Origin: Companilactobacillus kimchii DSM 13961 = JCM 10707
Lineage (GTDB): Bacteria > Bacillota > Bacilli > Lactobacillales > Lactobacillaceae
Assembly (NCBI RefSeq): GCF_001435445.1
Contig: NZ_AZDH01000018.1
Location: 106,746-170,745, forward strand
Direction of reading: 5' to 3'
Length of the DNA stretch: 64,000 bases
The position numbers were made by a program, and so were the translations under genes. Below are positions 1 to 7,972 of the stretch, piece by piece (the first letter of the stretch is position 1; every line of letters starts with the position of its first letter). The notes under the pieces were generated by a model, which ran no database searches, was not told the origin of the DNA, and worked only from the letters and a program-made list of their open reading frames with translations.

Positions 1-1925
1 TCGGTGGTGCAGGGGATTTAATTAATGCTAAACCCGCCGATTATAAAGATAATTTATACTTAGCTGTCAATGGTGCTTGGCAGGAAACAGCAACTATTCC
101 ACCTGATAAATCTCGTACTGGTGGTTTTACAGATCTTGATGAGGGTGTTGAAAAGACTCTTATGAAAGATTTTCATGAGTTTGCAAATAATGAAAGTGAA
201 GTCGACGACCCTCGATTGCTTCAAGCTGTGAAATTATATCGCCTTGCTAATAATGTGGATCATTTAAGCAAGTTCCATCAACAACCAATTTTGAAAGACA
301 TGCAACGTATTACTGATTTGAGCAACGTTAAAGCTTTAGGGGATAACTTAGCTCAATTATCAAAAGATGGTTTCGCTTTGCCAATCGATATTAGTATCGA
401 CGCTGATATGAAAGATACAGCTAAGAATGTTGTTTATATCGATGGTGCTGGTTTGATCTTGCCTGATAAGACTTACTATGATGAAAAGAATGAATCAGGT
501 AAGCAGTTGTTGGCTAAATACGCTGACGTTGCAGGACGTTTGCTCTCAATGATCGGCTACAAGTTGGATGAAGCTAAAGAAATCGTTGAAAAAGCTTTGG
601 AATTCGATAAGTCATTAGTTCCTATCGTTAAGAGTTCTGAGGAATGGGCTGACTATACAAAAGTTTATAACCCAATGAATTTTGACGAATTCGTTACTAA
701 ATCTGATGTTTTAGATCTAAAGAGTTTAGTAGTTGATTCAGTTAACGACACACCTAAAAAGGTTATTGTGACTGAACCAAGATACTTGGAAAACTTGAAC
801 AAACTTGTTAACGCTGATACTTTTGAGAATATTAAAGCTTGGATGATGGTTAAATTCCTTACTGGTAATGCCTCAATCCTTGATGAAGAATTCCGTCAAG
901 TAATCGGTGAATACAATTTGGCCCTCAGTGGTGCTAAAGAATTAAAGAACAGAACTAAGTATGCTTATAACTTTGCTGCAAGTATTTTCAGTGAAGTAGT
1001 TGGTGCATATTACGGTAAGAAATACTTTGGCGAAAAGGCTAAAGAAGATGTTCGCAGTATGGTTAAGAAAATGATTGCTGTATACGAACAAAGACTTTCT
1101 GAAAATACTTGGTTGAGTGAAGATACTAAGAAGAAAGCCGTTGTCAAACTAGATAAGATCGTTATCAAAGTTGGTTATCCAGATAAGATTGATGATTTGT
1201 ACAATAAATTTGAAATCGACGAAAATGATTCCTTGTATGACAATGTTTCTAAAATTAGAAAAGCAATTGCTCAACACAATTTGGATCAATATCATGAACC
1301 AGTTGATCGTACAAAATGGTTGATGCCAGGACATATGGTTAATGCATGTTATGATCCATCAAGAAATGACATTACTTTCCCAGCCGCTATTTTGCAAGCT
1401 CCATTCTATAGTTTGGATCAAACAAGTAGCCAAAACTTTGGTGGTATCGGTGCTGTTATTGCTCATGAAATTTCACATGCTTTCGATAACAATGGTGCTC
1501 AATTCGATGAATACGGTAATATGAATAACTGGTGGACTGATGAAGACTTTGCTAAGTTCAAGAAGCTTACACAAAGTATGATCGATGAGTTCGAAGGTAT
1601 TCCATATGCTGGTCACAAGGTTAATGGTAAGTTGGTCGTTAGTGAAAACGTTGCTGACGTCGGTGGACTTCGTTGTGCCTTGGAAGCTGCTAAAGGTGAA
1701 AGTGACTTTGATGTTAAAGCCTTCTTTATCAACTGGGCTCGTGTTTGGAGAAACAAGTCAACACAGCAATTGACAGAAATGTTCCTTTCAATCGATGTTC
1801 ATGCTCCAGCTCCATTACGTGCCAATGTACAAGCACAAAATATGGATGAATTCTATGATGCTTTCGATGTTACTGAAAAAGATGGTATGTGGTTAGATGC
1901 CAACAAACGTGTTAACATCTGGTAA
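1..1925 (+). CDS. pepO: M13-family zinc endopeptidase PepO, copy 1 (5' end outside window)
   Basis: Neprilysin-type metallo-oligopeptidase. The reading frame is open from base 3 upstream of the first Met and encodes GGAGD...YKDNLYLAVNGAWQ, which matches the N-termini of the two downstream copies, so only about 8 residues are missing. Zinc motif HEISH begins at about base 1464, the third ligand and partner motif is ENVADVGG near 1650, and substrate-binding NACYDP precedes the zinc site. There is no signal peptide in the paralogues, so a cytoplasmic peptidase acting on oligopeptides from casein or other protein breakdown is likely. First of three tandem paralogues. Family identity is certain; the true start lies outside the window. 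Confidence 0.95.
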   Translation, partial: GGAGDLINAKPADYKDNLYLAVNGAWQETATIPPDKSRTGGFTDLDEGVEKTLMKDFHEFANNESEVDDPRLLQAVKLYRLANNVDHLSKFHQQPILKDMQRITDLSNVKALGDNLAQLSKDGFALPIDISIDADMKDTAKNVVYIDGAGLILPDKTYYDEKNESGKQLLAKYADVAGRLLSMIGYKLDEAKEIVEKALEFDKSLVPIVKSSEEWADYTKVYNPMNFDEFVTKSDVLDLKSLVVDSVNDTPKKVIVTEPRYLENLNKLVNADTFENIKAWMMVKFLTGNASILDEEFRQVIGEYNLALSGAKELKNRTKYAYNFAASIFSEVVGAYYGKKYFGEKAKEDVRSMVKKMIAVYEQRLSENTWLSEDTKKKAVVKLDKIVIKVGYPDKIDDLYNKFEIDENDSLYDNVSKIRKAIAQHNLDQYHEPVDRTKWLMPGHMVNACYDPSRNDITFPAAILQAPFYSLDQTSSQNFGGIGAVIAHEISHAFDNNGAQFDEYGNMNNWWTDEDFAKFKKLTQSMIDEFEGIPYAGHKVNGKLVVSENVADVGGLRCALEAAKGESDFDVKAFFINWARVWRNKSTQQLTEMFLSIDVHAPAPLRANVQAQNMDEFYDAFDVTEKDGMWLDANKRVNIW

Positions 1926-1975
1926 AATTAGAAAAACATCAAGACAATTTGTCTAAATAAAATATAATTATTGAT

Positions 1976-2012
1976 AAATAGGTATAGGCTGCGGCTTATG
2001 CCTATTTTTTAT
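1976..2012 (+). terminator. Rho-independent terminator after pepO copy 1
   Basis: A 14-bp imperfect stem (AAATAGGTATAGGC against GCTTATGCCTATTT, with two G-U pairs) with a TGCG loop is followed by a run of T. Confidence 0.85.
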
Positions 2013-2024
2013 AATTAAAAATAT

Positions 2025-2053
2025 TTTAATGATATCTAATAAGTGCTATAGTG
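2025..2053 (+). promoter_or_regulatory. Promoter of pepO copy 2
   Basis: TTTAAT and TATAGT are separated by 17 bp. The same hexamers, spacing and flanking AAGTGCTATAGT recur before copy 3, so the promoter was duplicated with the gene. Confidence 0.6.
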
Positions 2054-2084
2054 ATTACCAAAATCAATTGGTGAGGTGAATGAA

Positions 2085-4028
2085 TTGCTAAATAAAACAA
2101 TCGTTGGTGGAGCTGGAGATATTTTGGCCCCTAAAGAAACAGATATTAAGGATAATTTGTATTTGGCTATTAATGGCGCTTGGCAGGCTAAGGCTGTTAT
2201 TCCTAATGATCGTCCTAGTACAGGTGGATTTTACGATTTGATTAAGGGTGTTGAAGAAACACTGATCAAAGATTTTCATGAATTAGTTAAAGATGAAACC
2301 AAGATTGATGACAGTGAGTTACTACAAGCTGTTAAACTTTATCAAGTCGCAAACGACACAGAGAAATTACACAAGTATCATCAAAGTCCCATCATGAATG
2401 ATCTACGTAAGATCGCTAAATTAAATAATCTAGAAGATTTAAGTGATAATTTTGTTGATTTATTGAAGAATAACTTTGTCTTGCCATTACAACTAAGCGT
2501 TGATATGGATATGAAGAATACTGTAAAGAACGCAGTTTATCTAACAGGTGCTAATCTTATTTTGCCTGATCAATCTTACTATGCCGACGGTAATAAATCA
2601 GGGCAAAAATTATTAGAAAAGTATGCTCAAGTTGCTAACCATCTATTAGCAATGGTTGGCTACAGTCTTGAAGATTCGCAAAAGATTGTTAAGCAAGCTT
2701 TAGTTTTTGATAAGACATTAGTTCCAATCGTTAAAACACCCGAAGAATGGGCTGATGATATTAAAACTTATAACCCAATGGATTTTGCTGAATTCGTTAC
2801 TAAGTCATCTAGTTTGGATTTGAAGAAATTGGTTGTCGATTCAGTAGGAGTGGCACCTCAAAAAGTAATTAATCGTGAACCTAGATATTTGGAAAATTTT
2901 GATAAGTTAGTTAATGCTGATACGTTTGAAAATGTTAAATCATGGATGTTAGTGAGATTCCTATTTGCCAAAGCTAACGACTTGGATGAAGAATTCCGTC
3001 AAACAGCTGGCAAATATCAATTGGCTTTGCGTGGTACTAAGGAGTTGTTGAGCCGTGATAAATTTGCTTATCATGTGGCTGAAAGAAATCTTGACCAAGT
3101 AGTCGGCAGTTACTACGGTAAGAAATACTTTGGTGAAAAAGCTAAAGCTGATGTTCATCAAATGGTCGAAAAGATGATTGGAGTTTATGAACAACGTCTT
3201 TCTAACAATGATTGGTTGAGTGAAGATACTAAGAAAAAGGCCGTTTTGAAACTTAAGAAGATGGTTCTAAAAATTGGTTATCCAGACAAAGTTGAAGCTA
3301 TCTTCAGTAAATTCAAAGTCGATGAAAATGCTTCTTTGTATGACAACTTGGCTCAAATCAATAAGATTAAGAATGAGGATGAATTGAGTAAAATTAATCA
3401 GCCAGTTGACCGTGACAAGTGGGTAATGCCTGGACATATGGTTAACGCTTGTTATGATCCATTGAGAAATGACATTACCTTCCCAGCCGCAATCCTGCAA
3501 GCACCATTCTATAGTTTGCAACAAACAAGTAGTGAAAATTTTGGTGGTATCGGTGCTGTTATTGCTCATGAAATTTCTCATGCTTTTGACAATAATGGAG
3601 CTCAATTCGATGAGTTAGGAAATATCAATAACTGGTGGAAAAAAGAAGATTATGCAACCTTTAAGAAATTAACTCAAAAAATGATCGATGAATTTAACGA
3701 TATTCCTTATATTGGGAAAAAAGTTGATGGAACATTGATTGTTAGTGAGAATATTGCCGATGTTGGTGGCTTACGTTGTGCTTTGGAAGCTGCTAAAGGT
3801 GAAACTGATTATAACGCCAAGGAATTCTTTACAAACTGGGCTCGTGTATGGAGAAGTAAGTCAACAAAGCAATTAGATGAGATGTTGTTAGCTTTGGATG
3901 TCCATGCGCCAGATTCATTACGCGCCAATGTTCAAGCACAAAATATGGATGAATTCTATGATGCCTTCGATGTCACTGAAAAAGATGGTATGTGGTTAGA
4001 TAAAGATAAACGAGTTAATATTTGGTAA
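2085..4028 (+). CDS. pepO: M13-family zinc endopeptidase PepO, copy 2
   Basis: Second tandem PepO, 647 residues from a TTG start at 2085. I chose TTG because GAGGTGA lies five bases upstream and the resulting N-terminus MLNKTIVGGAGD aligns with MLTSKIMGGAGD of copy 3; the in-frame GTG at 2076 overlaps the ribosome site. Zinc ligands are H495 and H499 of HEISH and E555 of ENIADVGG; NACYDP is intact. No signal peptide or membrane segment is present, whereas eukaryotic family members are membrane anchored, so it is probably a cytosolic oligopeptidase. It has its own promoter and terminator, so it is not strictly cotranscribed with its neighbours. Confidence 0.95.
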   Translation: MLNKTIVGGAGDILAPKETDIKDNLYLAINGAWQAKAVIPNDRPSTGGFYDLIKGVEETLIKDFHELVKDETKIDDSELLQAVKLYQVANDTEKLHKYHQSPIMNDLRKIAKLNNLEDLSDNFVDLLKNNFVLPLQLSVDMDMKNTVKNAVYLTGANLILPDQSYYADGNKSGQKLLEKYAQVANHLLAMVGYSLEDSQKIVKQALVFDKTLVPIVKTPEEWADDIKTYNPMDFAEFVTKSSSLDLKKLVVDSVGVAPQKVINREPRYLENFDKLVNADTFENVKSWMLVRFLFAKANDLDEEFRQTAGKYQLALRGTKELLSRDKFAYHVAERNLDQVVGSYYGKKYFGEKAKADVHQMVEKMIGVYEQRLSNNDWLSEDTKKKAVLKLKKMVLKIGYPDKVEAIFSKFKVDENASLYDNLAQINKIKNEDELSKINQPVDRDKWVMPGHMVNACYDPLRNDITFPAAILQAPFYSLQQTSSENFGGIGAVIAHEISHAFDNNGAQFDELGNINNWWKKEDYATFKKLTQKMIDEFNDIPYIGKKVDGTLIVSENIADVGGLRCALEAAKGETDYNAKEFFTNWARVWRSKSTKQLDEMLLALDVHAPDSLRANVQAQNMDEFYDAFDVTEKDGMWLDKDKRVNIW

Positions 4029-4040
4029 AAATTATGTTAT

Positions 4041-4086
4041 AAAAGTCGAGGAGTGAAATTAAAAATTTCATTTGTCGGCTTTTTTG
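4041..4086 (+). terminator. Rho-independent terminator after pepO copy 2
   Basis: An AGTCGA/TCGGCT outer stem and a TGAAATT/AATTTCA inner stem are followed by T6. Confidence 0.75.
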
Positions 4087-4100
4087 ATTATTAAATTAAT

Positions 4101-4129
4101 TTTAATAACATTAAAATAAGTGCTATAGT
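4101..4129 (+). promoter_or_regulatory. Promoter of pepO copy 3
   Basis: TTTAAT-17-TATAGT, the same hexamers as before copy 2, with shared surrounding bases. Confidence 0.6.
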
Positions 4130-4159
4130 ATTTACTAAATCAAAATGCGGGGTGAAAGT

Positions 4160-6103
4160 ATGTTAACAAGTAAGATTATGGGTGGAGCCGGAGATTTAAC
4201 TGATGGTAAAGAGACTAGTTATAAGGATAATTTATACTTAGCCGTTAATGGTGCTTGGCAAGAAAAGGCCGAAGTTCCAGCAGATAAATCTAGTGCCGGT
4301 GCCTCAATGGATCTAGATATAAAAATTGAAAAGGAATTAATGGATGACTTTCAACAATTAGCTGAAAATGAATCTGAGGTTGAGGGAAACGAATTTTTAC
4401 AAGCTATCAAATTGTATCGCCTCGCTAAAAACACTGAATTTTTGAAGAAATTTCATGAAAAACCTATTTTAAAGGATCTTCAAAAAATTGAAGACTTAAA
4501 GAGCTTGCAAGATTTGAATCAACAATTAGCCGATTTCGGAAAGAATAATTTCTTTTTGCCAACTAATATTTGGATCGACGCTGATATGAAAGATACAAAG
4601 CATAATGCTGCTTACGTTGATGGGATAGATTTGATTTTGCCTGATAATACTTATTATGCAGAGGACAATCAATCAGGTAAGAAGCTATTGGCTAAGTATG
4701 CTAAGGTGGCTAATAAACTTTTGACCATGGTAGGCTATTCAGAGGAGTCAGCTAAAGAAACAGTTGATAAAGCTTTGACCTTCGACAAGTCCTTGGTTCC
4801 AGTCGTTAAAACTTCTGAAGAATGGGCTGAATATTCCAAAATTTATAATCCAATGCCATTTACAGAGTTTGTTACTAAATCTGAAAATGTAGATTTGAAA
4901 CAATTGGTAGTTGGCCAAATCAATGCCACACCAGAAAAAGTAATTATTGTACAACCTAGATTTTTAAAGAACCTTGATAAATTAGTGAACGACGATACCT
5001 TTGAAAATGTGAAAGCCTGGATGTTGGTTAGATATTTAGTTGCCAATAGTGAATATTTGGATGAGGATTTTCGTCAAGTAACTGGTGAATACGAATTAGC
5101 TATGAGTGGAGCTAAGGAGTTACAAAATAGAACTAAATTTGCTTACCATTTATCCGAAAATAATTTTGACGAAGTTATTGGTATTTATTACGGTAAAAAG
5201 TACTTTGGTGAAAAAGCTAAAGCTGACGTTCGTGGCATGGTTGAACGAATGATTGGTATCTATAAGCAAAGATTGACCGATAATACTTGGCTCAGTCAAG
5301 CAACGAAAGAGAAAGCCATTTTAAAATTAAACAAAATTGTGATCAAAGTTGGTTATCCCGACAAGATTCAAGAAGTGTTCAAGCAATTAAAGATTGATGA
5401 ATCACAATCCTTATATAACAACATTACGCAAATTGATCGGACTGTTCGTCAAAAGGGGTTAGATAAATTTAGTAAACCTGTGGATCGTACAGTTTGGTTG
5501 ATGCCCGGAGAGATGGTCAACGCTTGTTATGATCCTTCAAGAAACGACATCACCTTCCCAGCTGGAATTTTGCAAGCACCATTCTACAGTTTGCAACAAA
5601 CAAGCAGTGAGAATTTTGGTGGAATCGGAGCAACTTTTGCTCATGAAATTTCACATGCTTTCGATAACGATGGTGCCAAATTTGACGAGTATGGCAATAT
5701 GAAGAATTGGTGGACTAAAGAAGATTACGCCAAATTTGAAAAGTTAACACAACAGATGATTGATCAATTCAACGGCATACCATTCTCCGGAGGTAAGGTT
5801 AACGGTAAATTAGTCGTCAGTGAAAATATTGCTGATGTTGGAGGTTTACGTTGTGCAATTGAAGCAGCTAAAATGGATAACGATTATAGTCCTAAGGAAT
5901 TCTTCATCACATGGGCTAAATCATGGAGATTCAAAGCTACACCAGAATACAATGAAAGATTGTTAGCAACAGACGTCCACGCACCACAACCATTACGTGC
6001 CAATGTCATGTCACAGGATTTAGATGAATTCTATGATGCATTCGATGTTAAACCAGGAGATGGCATGTGGTTAGATGAAGATAAGAGAATAAATATTTGG
6101 TAG
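4160..6103 (+). CDS. pepO: M13-family zinc endopeptidase PepO, copy 3
   Basis: Third tandem PepO, 647 residues. ATG at 4160 is preferred over ATG 4145 because GGGGTGAAAG sits just upstream of 4160 and overlaps the earlier codon, and because the N-terminus then aligns with copy 2. Zinc ligands H495 and H499 (HEISH) and E555 (ENIADVGG) are intact. It is the most diverged copy: TFAHEISHAFDNDGAKFD replaces VIAHEISHAFDNNGAQFD, and the C-terminal quarter differs. This may mean a different peptide preference, which is inference. Cytoplasmic, no signal peptide. Confidence 0.95.
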   Translation: MLTSKIMGGAGDLTDGKETSYKDNLYLAVNGAWQEKAEVPADKSSAGASMDLDIKIEKELMDDFQQLAENESEVEGNEFLQAIKLYRLAKNTEFLKKFHEKPILKDLQKIEDLKSLQDLNQQLADFGKNNFFLPTNIWIDADMKDTKHNAAYVDGIDLILPDNTYYAEDNQSGKKLLAKYAKVANKLLTMVGYSEESAKETVDKALTFDKSLVPVVKTSEEWAEYSKIYNPMPFTEFVTKSENVDLKQLVVGQINATPEKVIIVQPRFLKNLDKLVNDDTFENVKAWMLVRYLVANSEYLDEDFRQVTGEYELAMSGAKELQNRTKFAYHLSENNFDEVIGIYYGKKYFGEKAKADVRGMVERMIGIYKQRLTDNTWLSQATKEKAILKLNKIVIKVGYPDKIQEVFKQLKIDESQSLYNNITQIDRTVRQKGLDKFSKPVDRTVWLMPGEMVNACYDPSRNDITFPAGILQAPFYSLQQTSSENFGGIGATFAHEISHAFDNDGAKFDEYGNMKNWWTKEDYAKFEKLTQQMIDQFNGIPFSGGKVNGKLVVSENIADVGGLRCAIEAAKMDNDYSPKEFFITWAKSWRFKATPEYNERLLATDVHAPQPLRANVMSQDLDEFYDAFDVKPGDGMWLDEDKRINIW

Positions 6104-6221
6104 AAAGCGAAGTAGGGGCGGTCAGCTCCCAAGGATTAAGACTACTTTCTCAGTCGACAACGAAGTGCCGGCAGAGAAAGTTGACTTAACCGGAAGGAGT
6201 TACCCCTGCGAAGCTCGTTTT
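6103..6221 (+). repeat. Long imperfect inverted-repeat (hairpin) element
   Basis: About 120 bases, clearly more GC-rich than the flanks, that fold on themselves: GAAAGCGAAG..AGGGG at the left faces CCCCTGCGAAGCTCGTTTTC at the right, then AGCTCC/GGAGTT, GGATTAAG/CTTAACC and ACTTTCTC/GAGAAAGT nest inside. It starts at the last base of the pepO stop codon. It shares the 10-mer GCGGTCAGCT with the large structured repeat at 32281. Probably a REP- or MITE-like element. Confidence 0.55.
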
Positions 6222-6278
6222 CACTATAAAACATAGAACTATGGTTATTTAAAATAGAACATCCAACCAACTAAAAAG

Positions 6279-6313
6279 AACGATAAAACAAATAAAAGTT
6301 TTATCGCTTTTTT
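6279..6313 (+). terminator. Rho-independent terminator downstream of pepO copy 3
   Basis: CGATAAAAC pairs with GTTTTATCG and is followed by a T-rich tract. The 6222-6409 interval otherwise holds only AT-rich spacer and the next gene's ribosome site. Confidence 0.75.
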
Positions 6314-6409
6314 CATATTCAAGACCAAAAATCCGCACACTCAAGATATAATTTTCCACCAATCCAGCAGGAGCTTATCTTAAAGGTAACAAAGTCGGAG
6401 GTAGGAAAA

Positions 6410-7174
6410 ATGAGTCATAAAGCAGATTGGTTATCAGTTATTTTAATTATTTTGTTAGTGCCAGTTACAATTTTAATTGTTGATGCAATATATCCGATTG
6501 TAAAGTTTGATCAGAAGTATGCCCAAATAGTTTTGGATACATTGCTCATTTTGATTGCAATAACTTGCAACCTTAAGTTTTGGAAATTGAAGGTTACATT
6601 CTTTAACGCCAACCATATCTTCAAACAAATTTTGAATATGATTCCATTATTAGCTTTTATGTTGTTTTTTGGAAAATTCAATAATTTAGGTTTTCCCAAA
6701 GCAGGTTGGAGTGTGTTTTTGACGGTATTGTTAATCGGAATTGGTGAAGAATATGTCTATCGTGGTTTATTGATGGCACAACTAGAAAAAATTTTACATT
6801 CAAAACCATTTCTGGTTATCTTGATAAGTTCAGTCAGCTTTGGATTAATTCATATAGGAAATATGTTCAATGTAACCAATAAATGGGTCGTAGTAGCTCA
6901 AATGATAGTGGCGGCAGCTTCAGGAATGTTGTACGGAGTGCTCTACAATCAGACACATAATTTATCATTAGCAATCATGTTTCATATTTTTGATGATTTA
7001 CCAATGCTCTTTTCTAAAAATACAGCAACAGCCGAATCATTGTTTCCAATACAACATATTGTCCAGTTTCTCTTGATAACATTAGTAATCTTTGGCATTT
7101 GTTCTTTAATTGCATTCCTACAATTAAAATTAAATAATCTTCATTTTAAAAAACAGAATAAGATTCAGATTTAA
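6410..7174 (+). CDS. CPBP-family intramembrane metalloprotease
   Basis: A 254-residue integral membrane protein of the CAAX-protease/bacteriocin-processing (Abi) family. The family's catalytic motifs are all present: EExxYR at 113-118 (EEYVYR), FGLIH at 144-148 and FHIFDD at 191-196. About six to eight hydrophobic segments span the chain, with a basic C-terminal tail. The start has a clean CGGAGGT ribosome site seven bases upstream. In lactic acid bacteria such proteins cluster with bacteriocin loci or act as immunity factors, but no bacteriocin gene is seen nearby, so the substrate is unknown. Confidence 0.85.
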   Translation: MSHKADWLSVILIILLVPVTILIVDAIYPIVKFDQKYAQIVLDTLLILIAITCNLKFWKLKVTFFNANHIFKQILNMIPLLAFMLFFGKFNNLGFPKAGWSVFLTVLLIGIGEEYVYRGLLMAQLEKILHSKPFLVILISSVSFGLIHIGNMFNVTNKWVVVAQMIVAAASGMLYGVLYNQTHNLSLAIMFHIFDDLPMLFSKNTATAESLFPIQHIVQFLLITLVIFGICSLIAFLQLKLNNLHFKKQNKIQI

Positions 7175-7211
7175 TAAGCTTTTTTTATAAAATAAATTGT
7201 AGATTTTTACC

Positions 7212-7240
7212 TTAAAGATGTATTCGCTTTCCACTATAAT
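7212..7240 (+). promoter_or_regulatory. Promoter of the ABC-SDR operon
   Basis: A perfect TATAAT at 7235 with TTAAAG 17 bp upstream, about 28 bp before the ATG at 7268. Confidence 0.5.
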
Positions 7241-7267
7241 AGATATATTAAGAAAGGTGAGAGCGTA

Positions 7268-7969
7268 ATGGCATATATCGAAGTGAGGAATGAATCGAAA
7301 AAGTACCAAATGGGAGAAACAACGATTGTCGCCAATGACAAATTGACGTTTGATGTCGATAAAGGTAAATTGACAGTTATTCTGGGACCTAGTGGTGCCG
7401 GTAAATCGACGGTTTTAAACATTTTAGGTGGAATGGATACGCCGACTGATGGTCAGGTTGTAATTGACGGTACTGATATCGCTAAGTTTTCTGAACGTGA
7501 ATTGACCACTTATCGTCGCAATGATGTTGGTTTTATTTTTCAGTTTTATAACTTGATACCTAATCTGACAACAAAGGAAAATGTTGAACTGGCTTCAGCA
7601 ATTGTTAAAGATGCACTGGATGCGACCGATACTTTGAAGGCTGTTGGTTTGGGTAATCGAATTGACAATTTTCCCTCTCAATTATCTGGTGGAGAGCAGC
7701 AGCGTGTTGCGATAGCCCGTGCTTTAGCCAAGAATCCAAAATTACTGCTATGTGACGAACCAACCGGAGCTTTGGATTATGAGACAGGTAAGCAAGTTTT
7801 GACACTCTTACAGGATGCGAGTCATAAGGACAATAAGACAGTGATCGTCATTACCCACAATTCAGCATTGGCCAAGATGGCTGATCGCGTGATTCGGATT
7901 CATGATGCTAAAGTTCAATCAGTTGAAGATAATAAGACACCGACACCAGTGAAAGATATTGAGTGGTAA
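7268..7969 (+). CDS. ABC transporter ATP-binding protein (MacB/LolD type)
   Basis: 233 residues. Walker [10 protein letters not shown] at 40-48, signature LSGGEQQ at 139-145, Walker [13 protein letters not shown] at 159-170, and an H-loop in VITHNS near the C-terminus. The [12 protein letters not shown]-loop context and DEPTGALD are typical of ATPases serving FtsX/MacB-type permeases, which work as mechanotransmission pumps for peptides, lipoproteins or antibiotics rather than importers. The stop is three bases before the permease start, so the two are translated together. Preceded by AAGGTGAGAG. Confidence 0.93.
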   Translation: MAYIEVRNESKKYQMGETTIVANDKLTFDVDKGKLTVILGPSGAGKSTVLNILGGMDTPTDGQVVIDGTDIAKFSERELTTYRRNDVGFIFQFYNLIPNLTTKENVELASAIVKDALDATDTLKAVGLGNRIDNFPSQLSGGEQQRVAIARALAKNPKLLLCDEPTGALDYETGKQVLTLLQDASHKDNKTVIVITHNSALAKMADRVIRIHDAKVQSVEDNKTPTPVKDIEW

Positions 7970-7972
7970 ATC

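Noticed and set aside
3267..3605. Long minus-strand reading frame inside pepO copy 2
   Set aside because: It lies antisense to the conserved zinc-site region of a certain gene, has no ribosome site and recurs in other paralogues only as a shadow of the conserved coding strand.
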